Origin: Parerythrobacter_A sp963761775
GTDB taxonomy: Bacteria > Pseudomonadota > Alphaproteobacteria > Sphingomonadales > Sphingomonadaceae
DNA: 64,000 nt
Reading direction: 5' to 3'
Assembly (NCBI GenBank): GCA_963761775.1
Contig: CAVXIF010000011.1
Location: forward strand, 186,001-250,000
A program made the translations under genes and the position numbers. This document shows positions 16,386-25,353 of the stretch, piece by piece. The notes under the pieces are model-generated. The model saw nothing but the letters and a program-made list of their open reading frames with translations, did not search any database and was not told the DNA's origin. Numbering within the stretch: position 1 is the stretch's first letter; every line of letters begins with the position of its first letter.

Positions 16386-17042
16386 TTATTCGGTGCCGGT
16401 GGCGGCAAGGCCGCCTTCGCCGGTCAGTGCTTTTTCGCGATAGCTGTTGACGGCCTTGGTGCTGCGCGAGATCATCGTGTCGCCAGTGCCTTCCTGGCCC
16501 GTCACCAGATCTTCCGGATTGGCGACCATCGCCGCCAGATTGCTGTTGGTGGCGCAGCCGTAACCGGGGTCGGTTTCGTTGCGGTAATTGGCATCGGACC
16601 AGGCCGACCAGTCCGGGCAGCCCGGAACGCTGGCAGACGAACGTGTCACCACGACGCGGACATTGCCGGGTTCGACATAGCCTGCCGTGACCGGCGCACC
16701 GTCGCTCACCAGCACGCCGTGGCGTTCGGTCAGGCTGGCGATGGCCTCACGCGTGCCGGTTGCGTTCATCGGATCGTCGATGGAAACACGGTCGCCATAG
16801 CCCAGCTTCATCGTGTCGAACCACTGCGCCAGGCGGCGCTGTTCGGAGATGGCGAGGCCGCCAGCACCGGCGGGCAGGTCGAACGTGTAATTGGTGCGTT
16901 CGACTACCGGCTGCTTCACACTGTAAAGCGAGGTGTTGGCAGGCATGATGTTCTGGCATGCGCCGAGCGAAAGACCGCCTGCGAAAACCAGGGCCGCTGC
17001 AAGTTTGCGTGCGCGTCGGCCGTGTGGGTTGGTGATGGACAT
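16386..17042 (-). CDS. cpaD: CpaD, Tad pilus lipoprotein
   Basis: 218 residues. The start is the ATG at 17042, just after the predicted end of cpaC. The signal peptide with lipobox LGAC at about residues 28-31 marks an outer-membrane lipoprotein. The CpaD-family core follows (YTFDLPAGAGGLAISEQRRL; VVTRSSASVPGCPDWS; GCATNSNLAAMVANPEDL). CpaD supports assembly of the CpaC secretin. The gene is intact although cpaC upstream is frameshifted. Confidence 0.9.
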   Translation of the reverse strand: MSITNPHGRRARKLAAALVFAGGLSLGACQNIMPANTSLYSVKQPVVERTNYTFDLPAGAGGLAISEQRRLAQWFDTMKLGYGDRVSIDDPMNATGTREAIASLTERHGVLVSDGAPVTAGYVEPGNVRVVVTRSSASVPGCPDWSAWSDANYRNETDPGYGCATNSNLAAMVANPEDLVTGQEGTGDTMISRSTKAVNSYREKALTGEGGLAATGTE

Positions 17043-17056
17043 AGGGTCTGCCTTTC

Positions 17057-18613
17057 TCACTTGAGGCTGAAGCCGGGGGCGGCGGGGGCACTGCCATCGG
17101 TTTTGGCGGCCTGGCGGCGCGTTCCTTGCGGCGCGGTTGCGCTGCGGGGCGCACGGCATCGCCGGGCTGCGCGCGGCTGATGCCGGGCGCGGGCGCTTCG
17201 GTGTCGCGTGCGGTGGGGCCGGGCCGGGTAGTGTTCTCGGTCGGCTGGTTATCCTGGAAACCGAACGTGCGGTCCGCCTCGTTCGGCGCCATGAAACCAT
17301 CGGTCGGCAGCGCGATGCGCCCGGCGGTCACCGGCTTCACCAGATATGGCGTCACGATGATGACCAGCTCGGTCTGGCCCTTGCGGAATTCGGTGGAGCG
17401 AAACAGGTTGCCCAGGATCGGCACATCGCCGACACCCGGCGCCTTGTCGATCGAGTTCTGCGCATTGTTGCTCATCAGGCCGGCGATCATGATGCTCTGG
17501 CCCGAACCCAGCTCCACCGTCGTTTCGGTGCGGCGGATAGTGAGGGCGGGAACCTGAAAGCCGTTCAACGTGACCGAACCCTGGCTCGACAGCTCCGACA
17601 CTTCGGGCTTCACCCGCAGCGAGATACGGCCATTGGCGAGCACGGTGGGGGTGTAGGCGAGGCTGACGCCGAACTTGCGATATTCGATGGCAGTGGTGCC
17701 AAGGCCCTGGCTGATCGGGATGGGAAATTCACCACCCGCCAGGAAGTCTGCGGTTTCACCCGACAGCGCGGTCAGGTTGGGCTGCGACAGCGTGGTCACC
17801 AGACCGTCGCGTTCGGCCAGGTCGAGGGCCGCGCCGATATCGAGGCCAAGCAGATTGCCGAAGCCCGCAAATGTCGCGCCGGTGGCCAGGCTGGTCACGA
17901 CCTGCGTGCCTTCGCCGCCCTCGGTCACGCCGGTGCCGAGCGGGCCGCCCGGCTGGAACTGCGGAACCGCCGCACGGCCGGTGGATACACCGAACTGGAA
18001 CCCGTCGGTCGCGTCCGCCGTCAGCAGGTTCGCACCGATGGCGCGGACCAGGCAGCGGCTGACTTCGGCGAAGCGGACCTGCAGGTTGACCTGCTAGCGG
18101 CGTCGCCATGCGCAGGCGGCTGATGACATTCGCGTCGTCACCGAGGAAGGCGACCACGAGGCGTTCGGCCTCGGCAGCATCTTCGGGAGCGGCGACAGTG
18201 CCGGTCAACAGGACCGTATTGGCACCCATCGTTGCAACCGAGATCTTCGCTTCCGGCATGGCCAGAGCAAGCATCTGGTCGACGCTGCTGATATTGGAGC
18301 CGACGCGGATATTGGCGGACCAGACGATATCGCCGCGTGCGTTGCTGGCATAGACGGTGGTTTCGCCGCCCGCCTTGCCGAAGATATAGAGCTGGCGCTG
18401 CGACTTGACCTGAACATCGGCGACCGCGTCGTTGGCGACAAACACATCGGCCATCGTGCCGGGCACGGTCACCAGTTCGCCGCGTCCGATGGACAGGACG
18501 ATATCCTGCGCCGGACGAGTAACGGTTTGCGCATTGGCAACCTGTGCCGGGATGGCAGTGGCCGTGACGGCCAAGCTGGCAATCAGCGCAGTTGCGGTAA
18601 GACGGCGGTTCAT
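17057..18613 (-). pseudogene. cpaC: CpaC/RcpA pilus secretin, interrupted by two compensating indels
   Basis: Outer-membrane secretin of the Tad pilus. The start at 18613 has GAGAGG 8 bases upstream and a signal peptide (PAQVANAQ); an ATG at 18688 overlapping the cpaB stop is an alternative. The N-terminal frame (BON-type domain, up to RLRMATPL) runs out of register at about 18095, where CTGCAG is expected but CTAGCAG is found. The secretin domain continues in another frame (QVNLQVRFAEVSR to VIIVTPYLVKPV). After PGDAVRPAAQPRRKERAA the expected ending APGFSLK is in the first frame again, implying a lost base near 17110. The two indels compensate, so total length is normal (519 codons). Sequencing error or real decay cannot be told apart here. 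Confidence 0.8.
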
Positions 18614-18684
18614 AGTCTTGCCTCTCGGTTGGGCCCAAGCTGCGGGGGCCAAAGTCTTGCGAATGCGGTTCATCGGAACGCCTT

Positions 18685-19809
18685 TCATCGGATCAGGACC
18701 GAGCTGGTTTCGGCGGGGTTGTCGTCCCCGTCACCGGTCAGCGCGTTGCGAGTTTGCGCAACCATCCGTCCGGCACCCTGGCCCACGGCCACTTCGGTCG
18801 TGGTCTTGCCACGGGTAACGGTTACGGTCGGTCCGCGCGGAACCGGGGCGGCTTGCGGTGCGGCGGCGGCGGCGCGGGGCTGTGCCACGATTGCCGGGCC
18901 GGGACCTGCATTTCCGCCACGCTCGCGGGTGTTCTTGGCGGGGACGCTGCTGCGCTGGAAGCGCGATACATCGCCACCGGTCTGGAACGTAGTTCCCTTG
19001 TCCGTGGGACGCGACATGGCGGCTTTCAGGATGGCTTCTTCCTGTTCCGGTGTTGCGTTGTCGGGCACCTTGATATCGCCTGCGGCAATGGCGCGTTCCA
19101 GCTCGCTCTGGTTGTCCGCTATGGACCGCAGCGACAGGCTGAGCGTGCCGATGGTCTGCGCCACGGCGACTTTCTCCGCGATGCGCGGTGTTACTTCGAG
19201 TGTAACCGTGCGGGCCGTGCGGACGACGGTGTCGCCTGCCTCGGTGGTATCCTGCGTGGTGGCCTGGTCGGTCGCAAGGACGCGCAGGTTGGAAAGGATG
19301 GTCTCCGCCGCACGCAGCGTGTCGTCGTCACCCTTGACCGTTTGCGTCAACACCAGGTCGACGCGGTCACCCGGAAAGACGAAGCCGGCAACACCGGTCT
19401 TGTCGGAAACGGGAACGGTCACGGCGCGCATGCCGGGGCCAAGCGCCGCAGCAAGGAAGCCGCGGTCGCCCGGTTTGACAAGGCTGCCCTGCGTAACCGG
19501 TTCACCGGCAGTAATAGGATGGCGCACGACGGTGCCGAGCAGCTGCGAGACGTCCGATTCCCCGTCGAGGAAATAGGCGTCCTGCACCAGTTCTTCCGGC
19601 CATTGCTGGAAATTGATCGCATCCGCCGTAATGATCGTGCCGACCGGCAGGCCGCGCTGTGCGACCAGTACCTTCGGCCCCAGCGGAACCGCAGGTGCGG
19701 CGTCGGCCTGCGGGGCAGGGGCCCCGGCGAACATGCTTCGTGCAGCCAATGCGGTGCCGATTGCGATAATCAGCGCGCCCAGCAGCAGAACCAGCTTTTT
19801 CCTGTCCAT
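18685..19809 (-). CDS. cpaB: CpaB/RcpC, Tad pilus assembly protein
   Basis: 374 residues. One N-terminal membrane helix (LVLLLGALIIAIGTALAARSMF) anchors it. A SAF domain lies at about residues 45-115 (VLVAQRGLPVGTIITADAI). A conserved RcpC domain follows (MRAVTVPVSDKTGVAGFVFPGDRVDL). The C-terminal third is a Pro/Ala/Arg-rich, probably unstructured tail, PRAAAAAPQAAPVPRGP. It acts in the periplasm near the secretin. The stop overlaps an alternative start of cpaC (ATGA). Confidence 0.92.
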   Translation of the reverse strand: MDRKKLVLLLGALIIAIGTALAARSMFAGAPAPQADAAPAVPLGPKVLVAQRGLPVGTIITADAINFQQWPEELVQDAYFLDGESDVSQLLGTVVRHPITAGEPVTQGSLVKPGDRGFLAAALGPGMRAVTVPVSDKTGVAGFVFPGDRVDLVLTQTVKGDDDTLRAAETILSNLRVLATDQATTQDTTEAGDTVVRTARTVTLEVTPRIAEKVAVAQTIGTLSLSLRSIADNQSELERAIAAGDIKVPDNATPEQEEAILKAAMSRPTDKGTTFQTGGDVSRFQRSSVPAKNTRERGGNAGPGPAIVAQPRAAAAAPQAAPVPRGPTVTVTRGKTTTEVAVGQGAGRMVAQTRNALTGDGDDNPAETSSVLIR

Positions 19810-19899
19810 GGCTCTTCAAGCCCCCTTAGTACGTGCCCGGCGGAAGTGCGGGCCTTTGGTTGAATTTGTTGCTTACGCAGCGATTGGTTAAAATGCGGT

Positions 19900-20403
19900 T
19901 CACCCGAAAACGGATGCGATCCCGATGGCGGCGCCGGCGGGTGGAAAATATTGTGTTCCCAGCACCCAAAGCCCGCCGCATGCGATGGCGATGCCGTAGG
20001 GCATGCTCATCTTGTCGCGCTGGCGGCTGGCGATGTAATATCCGCCCATCACCACGGCGAGGACGCCGCCGATCAGGGCCATCATCAGGAACAGGTGCAG
20101 GAATGCGCCCGGCGTGATCCACAAAGCCAGCGCGGTCAGCAGCTTCACGTCGCCGCCACCAAGCAGGCGGAAGCGGAACAGCAGCGCCAGTGCGAAAAAT
20201 ACGCCGAGCCCCATGCCAAGCTGGATGGCGACGCCGGGCCACAGCGTCAGGCCGCTGCTCCACCAGAACAGCGGCGCGGCCAGCGCGATGGCACCCGTCA
20301 GGCGGTTGTTGATCTTGCGTGCGCGAATGTCGTTGATGGCCGCTGCCAGCAGGCCGATTGCCAAGGCAACCAGCAGTCCGTAATGGATGTAATCGTTCAG
20401 CAT
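19900..20403 (-). CDS. cpaA: CpaA/TadV prepilin peptidase
   Basis: 167 residues, A24-type aspartic prepilin peptidase. The two catalytic aspartates lie in AINDIRARKINN (about residue 25) and in LLGGGDVKLL (about residue 84). At least four hydrophobic segments are visible. It lacks the methyltransferase domain of PilD, as expected for TadV. It is the first gene of the minus-strand pilus operon. No Flp pilin gene is seen upstream or between cpaA and cpaB (90-base gap), so the substrate pilin must be encoded elsewhere. Confidence 0.9.
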   Translation of the reverse strand: MLNDYIHYGLLVALAIGLLAAAINDIRARKINNRLTGAIALAAPLFWWSSGLTLWPGVAIQLGMGLGVFFALALLFRFRLLGGGDVKLLTALALWITPGAFLHLFLMMALIGGVLAVVMGGYYIASRQRDKMSMPYGIAIACGGLWVLGTQYFPPAGAAIGIASVFG

Positions 20404-20450
20404 GACAGCCCCTGGAACCTCTTGTTCGTCGCTGTGCTACAGGCGAGGGC

Positions 20451-20464
20451 TTACCAAATAGTAA
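20451..20464. promoter_or_regulatory. inverted repeat TTAC-N6-GTAA in the cpa promoter region
   Basis: TTACCAAATAGTAA lies 48 bases upstream of the cpaA start in the 104-base divergent region shared with the hydrolase gene. It is an inverted repeat and roughly resembles a degenerate CtrA-type site (TTAA-N7-TTAA), but the spacing and half-sites do not match well. It is recorded as a possible operator only. Confidence 0.25.
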
Positions 20465-20507
20465 CCACAGCGCGGAGGGCGGCGTTAGCCACGCAGGCGA
20501 TGAACTC

Positions 20508-21494
20508 ATGAACCAGGCTGCCTTCGAAAATCCCCCCTTCGACCGCCCCCCCTTCAACCGGCGCGCCATCCCCGACACCGCCCGCGAAAGCGTGTGGCTT
20601 GCGGCGGATGGTCATGCGATCCGGCGAATAGACTGGGATGTTGCCGGCGAGACCGCGCGCGGTTCGATCCTGTTCATGCCGGGGCGGGGCGACAATTACG
20701 AAAAATACCTCGAAACGCTGGACGGCTGGCATCGCGACGGTTGGTGCGTGACGGCTGCGGACTGGCGCGGGCAGGCCGGGTCGGGCCGCTTCGGCAGCGA
20801 TGACGTGACGGGCCATATTAAGGATTTTTCGGTGTGGATCGCCGATCTGGCGGCATTCTGGCGGGAATGGGTGGCGGCAACACCCGGCCCACACATTATC
20901 GCGGGGCATTCGATGGGCGGGCACCTCGTTCTGCGCGCACTGGTGGAGCGGGCGATCGCGCCGAAGGCTGCCGTGCTGGTCGCGCCGATGCTGGGCTATT
21001 ACGGCACGATCCTGCCGCTCAGCTGGATGCAACGCATTGCGAAGCTGCTGGTCGGACGCGGCGCTGCGGACCGTCCGGCATGGAAGTGGAGCGAGAAACC
21101 GGGCGAAACGCCGGTGGGCCGCATCAACCTGCTGACGCACGACACCGCCCGGTACGAGGACGAACTGCACTGGCGCAAGGCGCGGCCCGAACTGGTGATG
21201 GGACCAGGCAGCTGGCACTGGGTCGAGCGCGGCTATGCGTCGATGCAGGGCATTTTTGCAAAGGGTGCGCTGGAGGCCGTCGAAACGCCGGTCCTGCTGC
21301 TGGCGGCGCGCAAGGACAAGCTGGTCGATCATCGGGCAATCGCGCGCGCAGCGAAACGCCTGCCCGCTGCAACGCTGGAAGTCTTCGGCGCGGAGGCGCG
21401 TCACGAGATCCTGCGCGAGGTCGATCCGGTGCGCGACCGGGCGCTCTCGATGATCGAACACTTCCTCGACAAAGCCGCGCCTTCGCAACGATAA
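20508..21494 (+). CDS. alpha/beta hydrolase, lysophospholipase/monoacylglycerol lipase-like
   Basis: 328 residues, serine hydrolase of the Hydrolase_4 type (PldB/monoglyceride lipase group). The oxyanion region is LFMPGRGDNYEKY, the nucleophile elbow GHSMGGH contains Ser135, and the acid Asp270 (LAARKDKLVD) and His299 (GAEARHEIL) complete a plausible triad. A charged N-terminus without a signal peptide suggests a cytoplasmic enzyme. The FAD oxidoreductase gene starts 7 bases after its stop, so the two are cotranscribed, though no shared pathway is obvious. Confidence 0.88.
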   Translation: MNQAAFENPPFDRPPFNRRAIPDTARESVWLAADGHAIRRIDWDVAGETARGSILFMPGRGDNYEKYLETLDGWHRDGWCVTAADWRGQAGSGRFGSDDVTGHIKDFSVWIADLAAFWREWVAATPGPHIIAGHSMGGHLVLRALVERAIAPKAAVLVAPMLGYYGTILPLSWMQRIAKLLVGRGAADRPAWKWSEKPGETPVGRINLLTHDTARYEDELHWRKARPELVMGPGSWHWVERGYASMQGIFAKGALEAVETPVLLLAARKDKLVDHRAIARAAKRLPAATLEVFGAEARHEILREVDPVRDRALSMIEHFLDKAAPSQR

Positions 21495-21501
21495 AGCCGT
21501 G

Positions 21502-22590
21502 ATGTACGATTTCGCCATTGTCGGTGCCGGAATGGCGGGGGCGAGCCTTGCCGCCGAATTGGCGAGCGACGCCGATGTGCTGGTGCTGGAGGCGGAGGAA
21601 AGCGCCGGATATCACACCACCGGGCGTTCTGCCGCATTCTGGGAAGCGTGTTATGGCGGGCCGCAGATCGCACCGTTGACGCTGGCCTCGGAAGAGCCTT
21701 TGCGGGATGGCGGATTTCTGAACAGGCGCGGCGCATTGTATATCGGGCAGCGGGATGATGGCGACGAGCTGGCGGCGTTCCGGCGGCGCTTTGCCGAGGC
21801 CGACGTTGCGCTTGAGCCGCAGAATAGCGCGGATTTGCAGGCGCAGGTGCCCGGTTTGCGGGTGGAGTGGTCAGAAGGTCTTTGGGAGCCGGACTGCGCC
21901 GATATCGACGTGGCGGCGCTCCATCAGCACTACCTGCGCGTTGCCAAGCGCCACAATGCGGCGTTGCGGCTGAAAATGCGGATAGCAACAATCGAACGGC
22001 GCGATGATGTCTGGCATCTGATGTCGGACAGCGGCGAAACTTTCCGCTGCCGGACGCTGGTGAACGCAGCCGGGGCCTGGGCCGATGGCATTGCGGAACT
22101 GGCCGGGGCGAAGGCACTGGGCATTGCGCCCTTGCTGCGCACCGTCGTGGCGCTGGACACCGATCCGGAACCGCTTGCCGATATGCCGCTGGTGCTGGAC
22201 GTCAACGGCGCGTTCTATTTCAAACCCGATGCCGGGCGGCTCTGGCTTAGCCCGCATGACGAAACGCCAAGCCACCCACACGATGCCGCACCGGAGGAGC
22301 TAGCCGTGGCGCAGGCAATCGCGACGCTGGAAAAGGTGGTCGACTGGCGCGTGCGTTCTGTCGTGCGAAGCTGGGCGGGGCTGCGCAGTTTCACGCCCGA
22401 CCGGTTGCCGGTGTTCGGGATGGATGCACACGTGCCGGACTTCGCGTGGTTTGCCGGGCAGGGCGGTTCCGGCATCCAGACTGCACCGGCCGCCGCGACC
22501 CTGATGGCAGACCTGCTGCTGGAACGCGCGCCATCGCTCCCGGTCGCGCATATCGACGCCGCGACATTCGATCCTGCGCGCTTCGATTAG
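21502..22590 (+). CDS. FAD-dependent oxidoreductase, DAO family
   Basis: 362 residues. The N-terminal dinucleotide motif is VGAGMAGASLAAEL, followed by a glutamate that would bind the ribose (LVLEAEE). A DAO-family core follows, with NAAGAWAD at about residue 195 and the C-terminal FAxxGQGGSGIQTAPA-like segment near residue 325. The group includes glycine oxidase, D-amino-acid dehydrogenase and 2-hydroxyglutarate oxidase; the substrate cannot be chosen from sequence alone. A GTG codon immediately before the ATG gives an alternative start one residue longer. It is translationally close to the upstream hydrolase. Confidence 0.87.
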   Translation: MYDFAIVGAGMAGASLAAELASDADVLVLEAEESAGYHTTGRSAAFWEACYGGPQIAPLTLASEEPLRDGGFLNRRGALYIGQRDDGDELAAFRRRFAEADVALEPQNSADLQAQVPGLRVEWSEGLWEPDCADIDVAALHQHYLRVAKRHNAALRLKMRIATIERRDDVWHLMSDSGETFRCRTLVNAAGAWADGIAELAGAKALGIAPLLRTVVALDTDPEPLADMPLVLDVNGAFYFKPDAGRLWLSPHDETPSHPHDAAPEELAVAQAIATLEKVVDWRVRSVVRSWAGLRSFTPDRLPVFGMDAHVPDFAWFAGQGGSGIQTAPAAATLMADLLLERAPSLPVAHIDAATFDPARFD

Positions 22591-22646
22591 GCCATCGCAC
22601 ATAGCTTTGTTACGAGGCGTCTCCCTCTGTCGAAAAGGACATCCGC

Positions 22647-22829
22647 ATGGCACACAGGTTCGAAATCCGGAAAAACAAGGCGGGCGAATACGCCGCCTAC
22701 TACGTCTACAACTCGGAATCGATTTTCTGGACCGAAGGCTACAGCTCCAAGGCCGGTGCCAAGAACGCCATCGAATTGATCAAGAAAAATGGCCCGAACG
22801 CCGACACGATCGATACGACGACCACGTAA
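22647..22829 (+). CDS. YegP-like DUF1508 protein
   Basis: 60-residue single-domain DUF1508 protein. The family fold is recognised by FEIRKNKAGEYAAYYVYNSE, a turn, and SSKAGAKNAIELIKKN. E. coli YegP has two such repeats; this one has a single copy. AAGGA sits upstream of the ATG. Function is unknown, though the domain is widespread in bacteria. It is convergent with rnhA, 9 bases away. Confidence 0.88.
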   Translation: MAHRFEIRKNKAGEYAAYYVYNSESIFWTEGYSSKAGAKNAIELIKKNGPNADTIDTTTT

Positions 22830-22838
22830 CGGGTCTTT

Positions 22839-23279
22839 CTAAAGGGCGCGCGCCGCTTCGGCGGCAGCGCTCGCCAGCGCATCGGCGCGTTCGTTTTCCG
22901 GATGGCCTGCATGTCCCTTGACCCAGTGCCATTCGACGCGGTGCCGCTCGCTCGCCGCAATCAGGTCACGCCACAGATCGGCGTTGGCAACGGGCTTCTT
23001 CGCCGCCGTCTTCCAGCCGCGCCTGATCCAGCCCGCGACCCATCTGGTGATGCCGTCCAGCACATATTTGCTGTCCGAATACAGCGCCACTGCGCACGGC
23101 TCCTTCAACGCCTCCAGCCCGCGAATGACCGCCAGCATTTCCATGCGGTTGTTGGTGGTCTCGGCCTCGCCGCCCGACAGCTCCTTCTCGTGCGATCCCA
23201 TCCGCAACAACACACCCCAGCCGCCGGGGCCGGGGTTGCCCTTGCACGCGCCGTCGGTGAAGATTTCCACCTGCTTCAC
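22839..23279 (-). CDS. rnhA: ribonuclease HI
   Basis: 146 residues, the standard bacterial RNase HI length. It cleaves RNA in RNA:DNA hybrids. The start is the GTG at 23279, overlapping the thrB stop (GTGA); the longer open frame upstream is thrB read out of frame. The metal-binding carboxylates are in FTDGACKGNPGPGG (Asp9), ETTNNRMEM, LYSDSKYV and ENERADALA. The basic handle region WIRRGWKTAAKKP is present. Confidence 0.95.
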   Translation of the reverse strand: MKQVEIFTDGACKGNPGPGGWGVLLRMGSHEKELSGGEAETTNNRMEMLAVIRGLEALKEPCAVALYSDSKYVLDGITRWVAGWIRRGWKTAAKKPVANADLWRDLIAASERHRVEWHWVKGHAGHPENERADALASAAAEAARAL

Positions 23280-24253
23280 GCGGAGAAATGCCCGGGCGCA
23301 AAGGCCGTATCGCCATGCGCGGCATAGAATTGCAGGCGGCGCGCGAAATCCATCGGATCCTTGCGCTGCACCAGCGCGGCATCGGCCGTTTCCAGCCAGT
23401 CGACACAGCGCGTCGCCATAAACCGCAGCGCCGCCCCTTGCGCCAGCACCGGCAGCGCGGCGATCTCCGCCGCAGTCATTGCCCGTTGCGATGCATAGCC
23501 TGCCAGCAGGGCCGCACCGACATCGTCGCGATAGTCCGTACCGTTTGGCGAAAAACACCACGCCGCATGGGTGACGGCCAGATCGTAAGCGAGGATGTCC
23601 GTGCAGGCGAAATAGAAGTCGATCAGGCCGCTGACCGTATCGCCCAGCATCAGCACATTGTCGGGAAACAGGTCGGCATGGATGGTGCCCTTTGGCAAGT
23701 CTTCGGGCCATGATTGTTCGATAGCGGGCATGGCGTCCGCAACGATAGCGGGCAGCGCCGGATCGATGGCCTGCAATCCGGTCGGGCCACATTCCCCGAA
23801 CAGCGCCGCCCAGTCCGCCGGGCGCAAATCATTCGCGCGGGTCGGGGCGAAATCCGCACAGGCATTGTGCATCTGCGCCAGGACCGCGCCAACATTGCGG
23901 GCCTGCGCAGGCGTCGGCACATCGACAGAAACGCCCGGCAGGAATTCGATCAGCGCAACCGCCTTGCCGTCCAGCATCCGGTACGACGCGCCCGAACGGT
24001 CGTGGATGGTGCGCGGAACGGCGCACCCCTTGGCGGAAAGGTGATCGAGCAGGCCGAGGAAATAGGGCAGGTCGGCAAGCGCGATGCGCCGTTCGTACAT
24101 CGTCAGGATGAACCGGTCGCGGGTCGTTTCGATCAGCCAGTTGCTGTTGGAAACACCCTCGGCGATGCCTTTGGCGCTGCGCAGCGTGCCGATATCGTAT
24201 TGCGCGACCAGCGTTGCCAGCGTTCCGGCGGACAGGTGCGTATAAACGGCCAC
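23276..24253 (-). CDS. thrB: homoserine kinase
   Basis: 325 residues. It belongs to the aminoglycoside-phosphotransferase-fold homoserine kinases used by proteobacteria (not the GHMP type) and phosphorylates homoserine in threonine synthesis. The N-terminal EGVSNSNWLIETT nucleotide-binding segment, the catalytic HADLFPDNVL and the metal-binding LIDFYFACTD are all present. It lies 15 bases after ispH and overlaps rnhA, an arrangement common in alphaproteobacteria. ilvA, which uses the downstream product threonine, is about 10 kb away. Confidence 0.93.
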   Translation of the reverse strand: MAVYTHLSAGTLATLVAQYDIGTLRSAKGIAEGVSNSNWLIETTRDRFILTMYERRIALADLPYFLGLLDHLSAKGCAVPRTIHDRSGASYRMLDGKAVALIEFLPGVSVDVPTPAQARNVGAVLAQMHNACADFAPTRANDLRPADWAALFGECGPTGLQAIDPALPAIVADAMPAIEQSWPEDLPKGTIHADLFPDNVLMLGDTVSGLIDFYFACTDILAYDLAVTHAAWCFSPNGTDYRDDVGAALLAGYASQRAMTAAEIAALPVLAQGAALRFMATRCVDWLETADAALVQRKDPMDFARRLQFYAAHGDTAFAPGHFSA

Positions 24254-24268
24254 CGGTAAGTGTCGGTT

Positions 24269-25252
24269 TCAGTCGGCCAGCTGGCGCGGCAGCTTGAAGG
24301 TCATCTTCTCTTCGGTGGTCAGCACGGTTTCCTCGGTCACATCGCGCAGTTCGTTGAGACGGTCGATCACTTCGCGCACCAGTTCTTCCGGGGCCGACGC
24401 ACCCGCCGTCAGGCCGAGCGTGCCGACACCATCGAGCCATGCCGGGTCGATTTCATCCGCGCGCTGGATCAGGTAACTGTCGGTGCCCAATTTCTGCGAC
24501 ACTTCGACCAGCCGCAGCGAGTTGGAACTGTTCGGCGCACCGATCACCAGCACCAGGTCGCTGCCCGGTGCGATGCGTTTGACCGCCGCCTGCCGGTTGG
24601 ACGTAGCGTAACAGATGTCCTCCGCCTTCGGTCCGGAGATATCGGGATAGCGGGCGCGCAGCGCATCGACCAGCTCGGCCGTATCGTCCACCGACAGCGT
24701 CGTCTGCGTGAGAAAGGCCAGATTGCTGCCGTCCTTGAATGGCAGGGTCGCAACGTCCGCCACCGTTTCCACCAGCGTCATCTGGTCGGGCGTTACCTGA
24801 CCCATCGTGCCGATCACTTCGGGATGGCCGGCATGGCCGATGAACAGGATGTGCCGGTCTTTCTCGATCTGGCGTTCCGCCTGCCGGTGGACCTTGCTGA
24901 CCAGCGGGCAGGTGGCATCGACATAGACCAGCTTGCGCCGCTCCGCCTCTGCCGGGACCGATTTGGGCACGCCATGCGCGCTGAATACGACCGGCGCGTT
25001 GTCGGGCACCTCGTCCAGTTCTTCCACGAAGATCGCACCCTTGGCGCGCAGGGCATCGACAACGTATTTGTTGTGGACGATCTCGTGCCGCACATAGACC
25101 GGCGCGCCAAATTTTTCGAGCGCGACCTCCACGATGTCGATGGCGCGGTCCACCCCGGCGCAGAACCCGCGCGGCGCGGCGATCAGCACATGCAGGGGAT
25201 GGCGTGCCGACGGTGTGGTGGTGTCGGCGGGCGTGTGAAAGGGAGCGTTCAT
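24269..25252 (-). CDS. ispH: 4-hydroxy-3-methylbut-2-enyl diphosphate reductase
   Basis: 327 residues. Last enzyme of the MEP isoprenoid pathway, giving IPP and DMAPP. The three [4Fe-4S] cysteines are Cys31 (PRGFCAGVDRA), Cys115 (DATCPLVSK) and Cys214 (EDICYATSNRQ). The substrate-binding His in HEIVHNKYVV and the SAHGV motif are present. The ATG at 25252 follows a close AGGA; an in-frame start 9 codons earlier is less likely. It is first in the ispH-thrB-rnhA operon. Confidence 0.96.
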   Translation of the reverse strand: MNAPFHTPADTTTPSARHPLHVLIAAPRGFCAGVDRAIDIVEVALEKFGAPVYVRHEIVHNKYVVDALRAKGAIFVEELDEVPDNAPVVFSAHGVPKSVPAEAERRKLVYVDATCPLVSKVHRQAERQIEKDRHILFIGHAGHPEVIGTMGQVTPDQMTLVETVADVATLPFKDGSNLAFLTQTTLSVDDTAELVDALRARYPDISGPKAEDICYATSNRQAAVKRIAPGSDLVLVIGAPNSSNSLRLVEVSQKLGTDSYLIQRADEIDPAWLDGVGTLGLTAGASAPEELVREVIDRLNELRDVTEETVLTTEEKMTFKLPRQLAD

Positions 25253-25353
25253 ATCCTGACCCCTAGCGCAGGCTGGCACGGGTCGCTAGAGCCGCCAGCA
25301 ACGAACATCGGCCATGTCAGGCATGGACCGTTCCAACAGGACACTCCTACGCC

